A program made the position numbers and the translations under genes. The notes below the pieces were generated by a model. It had not been told where the DNA came from, did not search any database, and saw only the letters and a list, made by a program, of their open reading frames with translations. 64,000 nucleotides of DNA from Leadbetterella sp040829825 (GTDB lineage: Bacteria > Bacteroidota > Bacteroidia > Cytophagales > Spirosomataceae). Positions 1-8,027 of this stretch are shown one piece after another. Where the stretch lies: the NCBI RefSeq assembly GCF_040829825.1, contig NZ_JBFOLH010000003.1. One strand, 5' to 3'. Position 1 is the stretch's first letter. Every line of letters starts with the position of its first letter.

Positions 1-114
1 AATGATATTGGGTGTCATGTTGTTGATGTTGTGCTTCATGTAATCATCAAAGGTCAGGCCGCTGATACCGGCATGATGCACTGCATATTTTCTAAATTCT
101 TCTCCGAAGTTCAT
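1..114 (-). CDS. clpP: ATP-dependent Clp protease proteolytic subunit ClpP (N-terminal fragment)
   Basis: Reading the minus strand from an ATG at 114 gives 38 residues that start MNFGEEFRKYAVHHAGISGL and run off the left edge with the pattern NMTPNII. This matches the N-terminus of Bacteroidota ClpP, whose start is usually followed by MTPxII and then the first catalytic-domain strand. ClpP is the serine-protease barrel that degrades substrates unfolded by ClpX or ClpA. It lies downstream of tig on the same strand, the usual order in bacteria. The catalytic Ser/His/Asp lie outside the window, so identification rests on the N-terminal pattern and synteny. Confidence 0.85.
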   Translation of the reverse strand, partial: MNFGEEFRKYAVHHAGISGLTFDDYMKHNINNMTPNII

Positions 115-179
115 AGTATGATTAATCTTTATAATATTTAAAGAAAACAATGAAACGCCCTATAAAAGTTTCGAAATGC

Positions 180-214
180 AAAAATCGGGCAGGAGATACC
201 CCTTACCCGATTTT
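180..214 (-). terminator. Rho-independent terminator after tig
   Basis: AAAATCGGG at 181-189 pairs with CCCGATTTT at 206-214 across a 16-nt loop. Read on the minus strand, the stem ends in a run of T, just after the tig stop at 233 and before clpP. It could end or attenuate tig transcripts, leaving clpP to be expressed from its own promoter. Confidence 0.6.
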
Positions 215-232
215 CTCTCCCTTTTGCGGGAA

Positions 233-1573
233 TTAATTCTTATACGATTCCGAAGCGATCTCGTTGAATTTTTCAACCGATACCGGACGGGTATCTTTCT
301 TCACTTTTTCTTTTATGAAGCCCAGCACTTTGCGACCGAAGGCCCGGTCAAGATACTTTCTTGTGTTATCTTTATTGCCTTCCAGCTGTTTTTTGGCCAT
401 GTTATCGATGAACTCTTCCATGCCTTCAAAACCGCCCTGTCCGCCGAAATAACCCCGGATCTCGCTCTTCACCTCTTCGAGAACATCGCTGTACTCTACT
501 TTCACCTCGTTATCCCGGGCTACCTGTGAACGAATGAAATCGAGCTTGATTCCCCTCAGAATAGCAGGGAATTCTCTTTCCAGGTCTTCTTCAGTGGCTT
601 TTCCTTCATTGACTTCCAGCAAATAGGCTTTCAGGAATTCTTCAGGAAGCTCGATAGAAACACTTTCCAGGAGGGCTTTCTCTACATCAAAATCAAACAG
701 GAACTCTGATTCCCGGCTGTAATTCTCTTTGATAATGCTTTTTACTTGCTCGGTAAATTCTTTTTCATCTTTGGCCTTATCCTTGCCCAGCACCTTGTCG
801 AAGAACTCCTGGTTCAATTCGGAAGGTTCTACCCGGCTGATCCGCTCTACTTCAAATTCGAACTCGCCTTCCAGCTGCCCGGCTTCTTCGTCCGACTTCC
901 CGGTAGCAAAGCCCAGCTCTTTAACGGTTTCAAAAATGGACTGGATATCAAATTTCAGCTTATCGCCGCTTTTTACCCCGATAAACTGAGCTTTGGCATC
1001 AGCTTTTACCTTATCAGTAGGGATTCCCGACTGGAAGAAGAATTCGGTAGACTCCTGGCTGAGCTTCCCGAAGATCAGGTCGCCCTCTTCCGAAACTTCG
1101 GGTTCTTTGTCTACACCAAAACGTTTTTTCAGGTCTTCAATAGAATTGTTCACCTGCTCTTCAGAAGGTTCGATATCGTATTGAATGATCGCCGGGATTT
1201 TCTCCAGGTCTACCGTAAAGTCAGAAGCAAACCCGATCTCGTAGTCGAATTTGAAATCTTTCCGGGCATGCCAGTCTATATTGTAGGAGTCTTCTTTCGG
1301 CTTGGGTTCACCTACCACGTTCAGGTTCTGCTCTTTGATCTGGTCGTTTACGGCCTGGCTGGCCACCCGGATCACCTCATCCACCAGGATGCTCTTCCCG
1401 TACAGGTTTTTAATATAAGGAATGGGCACGTGACCGGGCCGGAAACCCTTTACCTGTGCTGTTTTCGCGTATTCCCTGATTTTTTTCTCAACTGAAGGTT
1501 TGTAATCCGCCTCGCTGATTTCCACCTGCAGGTGGCCGAGCGTAGAAGATACTTTATCGAATTTTGTCTGCAT
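233..1573 (-). CDS. tig: Trigger factor, ribosome-associated chaperone
   Basis: 446 residues, the usual trigger factor length. The N-terminal ribosome-binding domain carries the signature GFRPGHVP at residues 43-50 (family pattern GFRxGxxP), which contacts the ribosomal protein L23 region at the exit tunnel. The middle PPIase-like domain (about 150-250) is divergent, as is common in Bacteroidota. The C-terminal part (about 270-446) is helical and charged, as expected for the substrate-cradling arms. The protein is cytosolic and binds nascent chains. It starts at an ATG only 18 nt from the terminator of the upstream tRNA-Leu unit, so the mRNA leader must be short or the hairpin partly read through. 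clpP follows downstream. Confidence 0.95.
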   Translation of the reverse strand: MQTKFDKVSSTLGHLQVEISEADYKPSVEKKIREYAKTAQVKGFRPGHVPIPYIKNLYGKSILVDEVIRVASQAVNDQIKEQNLNVVGEPKPKEDSYNIDWHARKDFKFDYEIGFASDFTVDLEKIPAIIQYDIEPSEEQVNNSIEDLKKRFGVDKEPEVSEEGDLIFGKLSQESTEFFFQSGIPTDKVKADAKAQFIGVKSGDKLKFDIQSIFETVKELGFATGKSDEEAGQLEGEFEFEVERISRVEPSELNQEFFDKVLGKDKAKDEKEFTEQVKSIIKENYSRESEFLFDFDVEKALLESVSIELPEEFLKAYLLEVNEGKATEEDLEREFPAILRGIKLDFIRSQVARDNEVKVEYSDVLEEVKSEIRGYFGGQGGFEGMEEFIDNMAKKQLEGNKDNTRKYLDRAFGRKVLGFIKEKVKKDTRPVSVEKFNEIASESYKN

Positions 1574-1591
1574 TTAACTGACGTTTAAAAT

Positions 1592-1624
1592 TTAAAAACC
1601 CTTCAACCAAGACGGTTGAAGGGT
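1592..1624 (-). terminator. Terminator of the tRNA-Leu unit
   Basis: ACCCTTCAACC (1598-1608) and GGTTGAAGGGT (1614-1624) form a perfect 11-bp stem with a 5-nt loop. On the minus strand it is followed by TTTTTAAATTTT. It lies directly after the tRNA 3' end and before tig. Confidence 0.8.
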
Positions 1625-1629
1625 CAGAG

Positions 1630-1711
1630 TACGGGCGGAGGGAATCGAACCCCCACGCCTTGCGGCACCAGATCCTAAGTCTGGCACGTCTACCAGTTCC
1701 GCCACGCCCGC
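1630..1711 (-). tRNA. tRNA-Leu (anticodon UAG)
   Basis: On the minus strand the 82-nt gene begins GCGGGCG and ends CGCCCGT plus discriminator A, giving a 7-bp acceptor stem with one G-U pair. The anticodon arm is CCAGA-CTTAGGA-TCTGG, so the anticodon is TAG and reads CUN leucine codons. The long variable arm (TGCCGCAAGGCGTG region) and the GGTTCGATTCC T arm mark a class II tRNA-Leu. The CCA end is not encoded. The gene has its own promoter and terminator, so it is a single-gene unit. Confidence 0.95.
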
Positions 1712-1738
1712 AAAAATATACCTGTCTTATTCGGGCTG

Positions 1739-1771
1739 CAAAGGTAGTTGTTTATTTTCAATCTGCCCAAA
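1739..1771 (-). promoter_or_regulatory. Bacteroidota-type promoter for tRNA-Leu
   Basis: On the minus strand TTTG (1771-1768), a 21-nt spacer and TACCTTTG (1746-1739) match the Bacteroidota -33/-7 consensus TTTG...TAnnTTTG. The -7 element ends 28 nt before the tRNA 5' end. Confidence 0.7.
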
Positions 1772-1852
1772 GCTTCATTAAAAATATTTTTCAAACCTTA
1801 GCCGTTTTGAAAAATCCGCTATTTTTCTGAAAATTGCCGCAAAAACAGGTCA

Positions 1853-3346
1853 ATGAGTTTTCTGAAGAAGTTAGCCGGCGATGCCGTGCTGTATGGAATG
1901 AGCACCATCGTGGGCAGGCTGCTGAACTGGCTCATGGTGGCTATCCACACCCGGGCGTTCAATCAACCGGAGATGCTCGCTGAAAACGGCCTGTTTTACA
2001 CCTACATGATCCCCTTGAATATTCTCTTTACGTTCGGAATGGAAACCGCCTTTTTCCGGTATGCTTCCAAGAAAGAGAACCAGGCTGAATATTTCAATCT
2101 TATCCTGAGCTTCATCATTGTTTTCGGGGCTACGCTTTCGGGCCTGATCATTGCATTTGCAACCCCGCTTGCCCGGGCCATGAACTTCCCCCATTCGGAG
2201 CACCTGATTACGCTGCTGGCCATAGTGCTGCTCACCGATGCCATCTGCGCCATTGCTTTTGTCAAGCTGAGGGCCAATAACCAGGCGAAGAAATTTGTGG
2301 CCCTCAAGCTGGCCAACATCTTTATCAATATCCTGGTCACCCTTTTCTTTATCTATTTCTGTCACGGTATTGTAACTGACCGCTTCCTGCCTGAGCATAA
2401 GCCGTTTATTTCTACTTTTTACAGCGTTGAAAAAGGCCCTGATTTCATTATTTATGCCAATTACGTGGCCAGCCTGCTTACCCTGCTGCTGCTCTGGAAA
2501 GAATTTGTGGGCTTCCGGCTGGTATGGGTGTGGGACAAGCTGAAGGTGGTGCTGGAATACGCCTGGCCCCTGATGATCATGGGACTGGCTGGTTCGATCA
2601 ACCTTACCGCTGACCGCCTGCTTTTCAGGAGGTTTCTTCCCGAAGGATTCTATCCCGCTTTCCCGGACGTGGATACGGCTTTCGGGATCTATACCAATGT
2701 GTATAAGCTGTCTATTTTTATGACGCTGGTGGTGCAGGCCTACCGGTATGCGGCAGAGCCCCTGTTTTTTGCTAAAATGGACGACAGGAATTCTCCCCGG
2801 ATGATCGCCCTCAGCACCAAATGGTTTACCATAGCCTGTATTGTTATCTGGCTGGGTGTAAGCCTGAACCTGAACTGGATCGGTCTTATCCTGGGCGAGA
2901 ATTACCGGCAGGGCATTTTTGTGGTGCCCATGTTGCTGCTGGCCAACCTGTTCATCGGCCTCTATGGCAACCTGACCATCTGGTTTAAGCTCAGCGATAA
3001 AACCTATTTTGGTACCTACATTACCGTGGGAGCCATGGTGATTACGGTACTGCTGAATATACTCCTGATCCCCCATCTCGGGTTTATGGGGTGTGCCATT
3101 TCGTTTGCTGTATCGTCTTTCCTGATGGTGGCTTCGTGCTATGTACTGGGTGAGAAATACTATCCTATTCCGTACGAAACCGGGCGGGTACTTTTCTACC
3201 TGGGTGTAGCTGCCGTCATGATATGGGGCTACTCTTTTGTCGATAACAGCCAGATTGTACGGTCGCTGTTGCTGCAGGGGCTTTTATGTGCCGTGTTTAT
3301 GGTACTTATTTATATTGTGGAGAAGAAAAAGCCGGGTAAGCGCTAA
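1853..3346 (+). CDS. Polysaccharide/lipid-linked oligosaccharide flippase (MOP superfamily)
   Basis: 497 residues, almost entirely hydrophobic segments separated by short charged loops, consistent with 12-14 transmembrane helices. The start MSFLKKLAGDAVLYGMSTIVGR resembles Wzx/PST-type polysaccharide biosynthesis proteins, which begin with an amphipathic stretch and then a first helix with a conserved G-x-x-x-x-G-R. The family flips undecaprenyl-linked sugars across the inner membrane. There is no glycosyltransferase cluster next to it, so the substrate cannot be inferred. It stands alone on the plus strand, divergent from the tRNA-tig unit. A MurJ-like role cannot be excluded. Confidence 0.8.
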   Translation: MSFLKKLAGDAVLYGMSTIVGRLLNWLMVAIHTRAFNQPEMLAENGLFYTYMIPLNILFTFGMETAFFRYASKKENQAEYFNLILSFIIVFGATLSGLIIAFATPLARAMNFPHSEHLITLLAIVLLTDAICAIAFVKLRANNQAKKFVALKLANIFINILVTLFFIYFCHGIVTDRFLPEHKPFISTFYSVEKGPDFIIYANYVASLLTLLLLWKEFVGFRLVWVWDKLKVVLEYAWPLMIMGLAGSINLTADRLLFRRFLPEGFYPAFPDVDTAFGIYTNVYKLSIFMTLVVQAYRYAAEPLFFAKMDDRNSPRMIALSTKWFTIACIVIWLGVSLNLNWIGLILGENYRQGIFVVPMLLLANLFIGLYGNLTIWFKLSDKTYFGTYITVGAMVITVLLNILLIPHLGFMGCAISFAVSSFLMVASCYVLGEKYYPIPYETGRVLFYLGVAAVMIWGYSFVDNSQIVRSLLLQGLLCAVFMVLIYIVEKKKPGKR

Positions 3347-3477
3347 GGAAAGTATTAACTTTAACCCGAGTATGCTTTCCATCTCCGTTTACCGGACACC
3401 ACTGTGACGAATTCGTAATTAATGTATATAACTGAATCTTTCCTTTTAGTGTTTTGTTAGTTTAAAAAACGAATTGT

Positions 3478-3693
3478 ATGGAAACGATCACAATAGAGCT
3501 AAAACATCCTAAAGCATTGTCTTTGCTGAAAGACTTAGAGGCAATGGCTGTGATAAAATTAGTAACTGCCACCCGTAAAGGTGTTTCCAGGAAATTGTCT
3601 GAAACCCTGAGAGGCAGTCTTGACAGTAAAAGCGCCGATGATTTAAGCCGGCACATTAAAAATTCCAGAACTGAGTGGGAAAGAGGTATTTGA
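3478..3693 (+). CDS. Antitoxin of a VapBC-like pair
   Basis: A 71-residue, highly charged small protein (METITIELKHPKALSLLKDL...) directly upstream of, and overlapping by 19 nt, a PIN-domain gene. The N-terminal beta strand followed by helices resembles short Bacteroidota antitoxins paired with PIN toxins. The C-terminal tail (about 45-71) is probably the part that wraps the toxin. No DNA-binding fold can be assigned with confidence by eye. The overlap indicates translational coupling. The pair is richer in ATA, TTA and AAA codons than its neighbours, suggesting horizontal origin. Confidence 0.75.
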   Translation: METITIELKHPKALSLLKDLEAMAVIKLVTATRKGVSRKLSETLRGSLDSKSADDLSRHIKNSRTEWERGI

Positions 3694-4049
3694 TTGATAC
3701 AAATGCTATCATAGATTATATGGCAGAAAAGTTGCCCGAGGATGGGTTAAACTTTATGGATGAAATAATTGACAAAGGACCAATAATTTCAGTTATTACA
3801 CAGATCGAATTATTAGGACAATCAAAAGTAAAAACAGACAAGTTTATCCCTTTTATACAAGCCTCAAGGATTCTTGGTCTTAGTGAAAATGTTGTTTCCA
3901 GAACAATCGCAATTCGAAAATCAAGGAGTATAAAAATACCGGATGCAATAATTGCCGCCACAGCAATTGAAAACGACTTAGTACTGATTACGCACAACGT
4001 TTCGGACTTTTATAAACTACAAAACCTAAGCGTTTTAGATTTATATTGA
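3675..4049 (+). CDS. PIN-domain toxin (VapC-like endoribonuclease)
   Basis: 124 residues with the PIN acidic set visible: D8 in LIDTNAIID, E45 in TQIELLG, D90 in IPDAIIAATA and D111 in ITHNVSDF. These coordinate Mg2+/Mn2+ in VapC-type ribonucleases. It starts with GTG at 3675, inside the end of the antitoxin gene; no ATG gives a complete PIN fold because the D8 motif would be lost. The VapC family cleaves tRNA or rRNA when freed from antitoxin; the target here is unknown. It is convergent with the HIT gene, with a gap of only 12 nt. Confidence 0.9.
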   Translation: MGKRYLIDTNAIIDYMAEKLPEDGLNFMDEIIDKGPIISVITQIELLGQSKVKTDKFIPFIQASRILGLSENVVSRTIAIRKSRSIKIPDAIIAATAIENDLVLITHNVSDFYKLQNLSVLDLY

Positions 4050-4061
4050 CTTTGTTTATAC

Positions 4062-4451
4062 TTACAAAGAAGATCTAATCCGCTCCGCCGTAGCCGCCAG
4101 CTCTTCCTGCGATACCTTCAGCTTGGATGTAAAATCCATATCGGAGATATGATCCATCGGGATCAGGTGCACATGCACATGAGGTACTTCCAGGCCCACC
4201 ACCGCCAGGCCTACTTTGGTGCAGGGAACGGCCTTCTTGATAGCCGGCTCCAGGGTTTTGGCAAAGGCAAAAAGCTTGCCGTAGGCTTCATCGTCCAGGT
4301 CAAACAGGTAGTCGGTCTCCTTTTTCGGAATCACCAGCGTGTGGCCCTCCCGGCAGGGAAAAGCATCGAGGAAAGCCAGGAATTCTTCATTTTCTGCAAT
4401 CTTATGGGCCGGTATCTCCCCGGAAACGATCTTACCGAATATCGTAGACAT
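4062..4451 (-). CDS. HIT-family nucleotide hydrolase (HINT-like)
   Basis: 129 residues with the defining histidine triad HVHVHL at residues 91-96 (nucleophile expected at H93) and the family start STIFGKIVSGEIPAHKI. HINT-like enzymes hydrolyse nucleoside phosphoramidates or acyl-adenylates in the cytosol. It is the last gene of a minus-strand operon after ppk1 and msrA, 2 nt from the msrA stop. Alternative names such as bis(5'-nucleosyl)-tetraphosphatase-like are possible. Confidence 0.92.
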   Translation of the reverse strand: MSTIFGKIVSGEIPAHKIAENEEFLAFLDAFPCREGHTLVIPKKETDYLFDLDDEAYGKLFAFAKTLEPAIKKAVPCTKVGLAVVGLEVPHVHVHLIPMDHISDMDFTSKLKVSQEELAATAERIRSSL

Positions 4452-4453
4452 AG

Positions 4454-5083
4454 TTAATTTTTGATCCTGTCTTTAAATACCTTTTCAAATTTTTCCAGCT
4501 TGGGCTTTATCACTACCTGGCAGTAGGGGTTCTGGTCTCCTTTCAGCCTGAAATAATCCTGGTGATAGTTTTCTGCCGCATAATAGGCCTTCAGCGGCTC
4601 CAGCGTGGTCACGATCTTATCGGAATAATACCCGGACTTGTCCAGGTCACGGATGATACCGGCGGCAATCTCCTTCTCTTTTTCATTCCGGTAAAAAATA
4701 GCCGACCGGTATTGGGTACCCACGTCATTTCCCTGCCGGTTCAGCGAGGTGGGGTCATGGGTTTTAAAAAACACCTCCAGCAGTCCTTCGAAATTAACCA
4801 GCTGAGGGTCATACCAGATTTTTATCACTTCAGCATGCCCGGTAGTACCGGTACACACCTGCTCATAGCTGGGGTTGGCTACATTTCCGCCTGCATACCC
4901 CGATTCTACATGATCTACACCTTTTAATTGTTGAAAAACCGCCTCTGTACACCAGAAACAACCTCCGGCCAGCACAGCGGTTTCTAAATGCTCTTTGTTC
5001 ATTTCTTTACTTTTGGTCTTTTGCGAACAGGCCGCAATACTTACTAACAAAAATACCCAAAATATGGATGCATGTCTTCTCAT
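4454..5083 (-). CDS. msrA: Peptide-methionine (S)-S-oxide reductase MsrA, lipoprotein form
   Basis: 209 residues. A signal peptide ends in a lipobox (VSIAAC, C19), so the enzyme is probably anchored to an envelope membrane and repairs oxidised methionines outside the cytoplasm. The catalytic motif GGCFWC is at 40-45 with C42 as nucleophile, followed by typical MsrA segments (VESGYAGG, EVIKIWYDP, HDPTSLNRQGNDVGTQYRS). No MsrB domain is fused. It lies between ppk1 (3-nt gap) and the HIT gene (2-nt gap), almost certainly in one operon. Confidence 0.95.
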   Translation of the reverse strand: MRRHASIFWVFLLVSIAACSQKTKSKEMNKEHLETAVLAGGCFWCTEAVFQQLKGVDHVESGYAGGNVANPSYEQVCTGTTGHAEVIKIWYDPQLVNFEGLLEVFFKTHDPTSLNRQGNDVGTQYRSAIFYRNEKEKEIAAGIIRDLDKSGYYSDKIVTTLEPLKAYYAAENYHQDYFRLKGDQNPYCQVVIKPKLEKFEKVFKDRIKN

Positions 5084-5086
5084 GGC

Positions 5087-7285
5087 TCAGAATAATTTAT
5101 CGGTAATGATATCCTGCTGGTCTTTTTCAAAGAAGTACCGGTGTACATTCAACACGTCTTCGCCATTGTTTACCACCTTGGCATAGTCGCCGTTCTCCAG
5201 CAATTCATACGCATTGTAATTGTCTTCCAGGTTGGCTTTGAGAATATGGGTCAGCTGCCCCTGCAGGCGCTCATTGGTTACCTTGAACAGCGACTCGATC
5301 CGCTTGTCAAAGCTGCGCACCATAATATCGGCACTTCCTACGTACAATTCAGGTTCCCCGGCATTGTGAAAATAGAGTATCCGCGCATGTTCCAGGTAGC
5401 TTCCTACCAGCGAGCGTACCTTTATATTCTCACTCAGGCCGGTTCTTCCCGGTCTTAAGCAGCATATTCCCCGTACGATCAACTCAATCCTGACCCCTGC
5501 CTGTGACGCTGCATACAGCTCTTCAATCACTTCTTTATCTTCCAGCGAGTTCACCTTCAGGCAAATGCCGGAGGGTTTTCCCTTAGCAGCATGGTCGGCC
5601 TCCCGCTTGATCATGGCCACCATGGCCCTGCGCATATCTTTGGGTGAAGTGATCAGGTTGATATACGCCTCTGGCTGGGAATGCCCGGTAATGGCATTGA
5701 AAAACTCGGCGATGTCGTGCGTGTAATCTTCGTTGGCCGTCAGCAGGCTGATATCGGTATAAAGCTTGGTGGTATCTTCGTTATAGTTGCCGCTGGCCAG
5801 GTGGGCATACTGCATCACCTGCTGGCCTTCTTTCCTTACAATCAGCATCAGCTTGGTATGGGTTTTCAGCCAGCCTATGCCATAGATCACAAAACATCCG
5901 GCCCGCTGAAGCTTTTCTGCTTCGCGGATGTTATTCTCCTCGTCAAACCGCGCCTTGATCTCAAAGAGGGCCGAAACGTGCTTCCCGTTTTCTGCTGCCC
6001 GCAGCAGGGCCGCCGTGATCCTCGAATTTTTTGCCAGCCGGTAGATGGTCAGCTTGATGGCCAGCACATTCGGGTCTTCTGCCGCCTTTTCAATCAGGGT
6101 CAACACCGGCTCAAAGCTGTTGTACGGATGGTGCAGCAGGATATCGTGCTCTTTGATATTTTCAAAAATCGACTGATCCTTGTTGTAGTTAACGGGAGGA
6201 ATGGAGCTGGGTGACTTCGGCAAAAAGCCCCTGAAGTCTTCATGGTTCACAATCTGCCACAGGCGGGTATAGTCCATCAGCTCATTGTTGATCTGGATGT
6301 TGTACTTGTCAATATCCCACTTCTTCTTCAGAATATCCATCATGTATTCCGAGGGCGAGCTTTCAATAACCATATATACCACCCGGCCGGCCTGGCGTGC
6401 CCGGATCTTCTCCTTCATCTCATTGACAAAATCTTCGTCAAGCTCGTCATCTTCAATCTCAAAGTCGCCGTTACGGATAATCCTGAAAAGATCTGCCGAT
6501 TCTATTTTTACGTTTTTGTAGATTTTATGAATATTGTTCCGTACCACCTCTTCAATGGGCAGGAAAAGCACCATGCCCTCGTCCTCAAATTCGTAGAATT
6601 TCGGCAGGTTGGACGGGATCTGTACAAAAGACAGCTTCCGCATATCTTCCGTTTCCGTAAAGAGCGTGGTTTGGGTATCTACTGACACCACGCCCAGCAC
6701 CAGGCTTCTCGGCAATAAAATCGGGAACGTATGTGTATGATCGTACACCATGGGCGTCAGCATGGGGTACACCATGGTATCAAAGAAATGATTGACTTCC
6801 TGGCGCTGCTCTTTGGTGAGCTCCCTGAATTCCACTATCCTGAATTCGTTGGCCTCAAACAGAGGCTTAAGCTCTTCCCTGAAAAGCCGGTTACGTTCGT
6901 CTGAGAACTTTTTGATCTGGTTCAGGAGGGCTTTCCGGAACGCATTTTCACGGAGGCCCGAATAATCCAGCCGGGGTTTCCCGAAATCCAGGTAATTGTA
7001 CAGGCTCCCTATCCGCACGGTCAGGAATTCATCCAGGTTAGAGCCGGTGATGGCCAGGAATTTGAATTTTTCAAAAATATTGAGATCCGGGTTCCGTACC
7101 TGGTCCAGCACCCTCTCATTAAATTTCATCCAGCTGAGGTCACGACTGATAAAGTCAGACCGCTCTATATCACTATCTGATTTCTGATCTTTTACAGAGG
7201 GATTATAGTCGTACTCACTTTTACCCATTTCAAAGCTCAGCAGATCCCTGAAAAACGAGGTTACGCCCTCGGTCACACTTCCCAT
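5087..7285 (-). CDS. ppk1: Polyphosphate kinase 1
   Basis: 732 residues with the four-domain PPK1 layout. The N-terminal part has FISRDLSWMKFNERVL (45-60) and the core has ITGSNLDEFLTVR (79-91). The autophosphorylated histidine is expected at H476 in GWLKTHTKLM, and the second conserved histidine at H633 in LEHARILYF. The enzyme reversibly makes polyphosphate from ATP at the inner face of the membrane. The first ATG (7285) gives a 45-residue leader that is poorly conserved; an internal ATG at 7228 (MGKSEYDYN) is an alternative start. It is the first gene of the ppk1-msrA-HIT operon, which suggests shared control with oxidative stress repair. Confidence 0.96.
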   Translation of the reverse strand: MGSVTEGVTSFFRDLLSFEMGKSEYDYNPSVKDQKSDSDIERSDFISRDLSWMKFNERVLDQVRNPDLNIFEKFKFLAITGSNLDEFLTVRIGSLYNYLDFGKPRLDYSGLRENAFRKALLNQIKKFSDERNRLFREELKPLFEANEFRIVEFRELTKEQRQEVNHFFDTMVYPMLTPMVYDHTHTFPILLPRSLVLGVVSVDTQTTLFTETEDMRKLSFVQIPSNLPKFYEFEDEGMVLFLPIEEVVRNNIHKIYKNVKIESADLFRIIRNGDFEIEDDELDEDFVNEMKEKIRARQAGRVVYMVIESSPSEYMMDILKKKWDIDKYNIQINNELMDYTRLWQIVNHEDFRGFLPKSPSSIPPVNYNKDQSIFENIKEHDILLHHPYNSFEPVLTLIEKAAEDPNVLAIKLTIYRLAKNSRITAALLRAAENGKHVSALFEIKARFDEENNIREAEKLQRAGCFVIYGIGWLKTHTKLMLIVRKEGQQVMQYAHLASGNYNEDTTKLYTDISLLTANEDYTHDIAEFFNAITGHSQPEAYINLITSPKDMRRAMVAMIKREADHAAKGKPSGICLKVNSLEDKEVIEELYAASQAGVRIELIVRGICCLRPGRTGLSENIKVRSLVGSYLEHARILYFHNAGEPELYVGSADIMVRSFDKRIESLFKVTNERLQGQLTHILKANLEDNYNAYELLENGDYAKVVNNGEDVLNVHRYFFEKDQQDIITDKLF

Positions 7286-7531
7286 ATCTGTTTTTACTAT
7301 TACGCGGTGAATTTACCCTTAATCATTTACACTATTAACGAAGGTATATTAAATTATTGCAAAAGATTCGTTTGTCGTACCGGTACCCGGGCGGTACGTA
7401 TTCAAAAACCGGAGAGAAAACCGGACAGAATCGTGAAGAAATAGAAATATTTTTATTCCTGGAAAAATTTAGGAAATTTTAACGAACATCGTTTTCTAAT
7501 CCGCTTATGTTTTTCCTAGTTTTGCCCGCAA
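7286..7531. other. Divergent intergenic region ppk1 / secreted small protein
   Basis: About 245 nt, AT-rich toward the right, with no ORF above 30 codons that looks real. It must hold the ppk1 promoter (minus) and the TAnnTTTG promoter of the gene at 7532. No clear inverted repeat or RNA gene was seen. Confidence 0.6.
7517..7524 (+). promoter_or_regulatory. -7 promoter element TAGTTTTG
   Basis: An exact TAnnTTTG match that ends 7 nt before the ATG at 7532, so the mRNA would be nearly leaderless. No good -33 TTTG was found at the usual distance. Confidence 0.45.
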
Positions 7532-7915
7532 ATGAAAGAGCTGACAAGAAAATATCTTTTTCTGCCGTTAATCGTCTTGTTCTGTGGGGTGTACCAGGTG
7601 TCACCGCACAAGGCAGGTAACGATACCACCCGCCTTTCTGTTCATACCGCTCATTCGGTCACTAAACATCATCATTATTTCGGCAAAGGACAGCATAACT
7701 CTTCCGAAAAGCCGGTTTATGAAATTGTCGAGCAAGCCCCGAATTCTTTCCAGAAAGACCTGGCCGGAGATTCTTCTTTTGCCTGGCTTGCCTTCAAAAA
7801 TCATTCAAACTCCTTTTTAAATTTATTAAGTGAGCGGCTGTCTCTGCATAAGCCCGCTTTAATTACCCATTTCAGCGAAGCCATTTACCTGGCCATCCGC
7901 ATTCTCCGTCTGTGA
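7532..7915 (+). CDS. Small secreted protein of unknown function, histidine-rich segment
   Basis: 127 residues. Residues 9-24 form a hydrophobic signal-like segment after a basic start (MKELTRKYLFLP). The middle holds a histidine-rich stretch (VHTAHSVTKHHHYFGKGQH, about 37-55), and the C-terminus is helical and hydrophobic. No family is recognised. It is on the same strand and 112 nt upstream of the first RND adaptor gene, with a TAnnTTTG promoter in front. A role as a metal-sensing or accessory protein of the pump is possible but only inferred from position and histidines. Coding status is supported by length, signal-like start and promoter. Confidence 0.55.
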   Translation: MKELTRKYLFLPLIVLFCGVYQVSPHKAGNDTTRLSVHTAHSVTKHHHYFGKGQHNSSEKPVYEIVEQAPNSFQKDLAGDSSFAWLAFKNHSNSFLNLLSERLSLHKPALITHFSEAIYLAIRILRL

Positions 7916-8027
7916 TAATCCGGATTCTTCTTTTACCATTTTCGTAAGCACGATAAAGGCGGGCTCCTGACCGGATTTTACCCTCCTTTAACTCCTAAAT
8001 TGTTCATTTTTAATTTTTTTTATCTTT

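Noticed and set aside
746..1495. 249-codon plus-strand ORF opposite tig
   Set aside because: No start context or family; tig on the other strand is certain.
1871..3076. 401-codon ORF on the minus strand inside the flippase gene
   Set aside because: Composition is rich in H, Q and G with no family pattern; it is the antisense shadow of a clear membrane protein.
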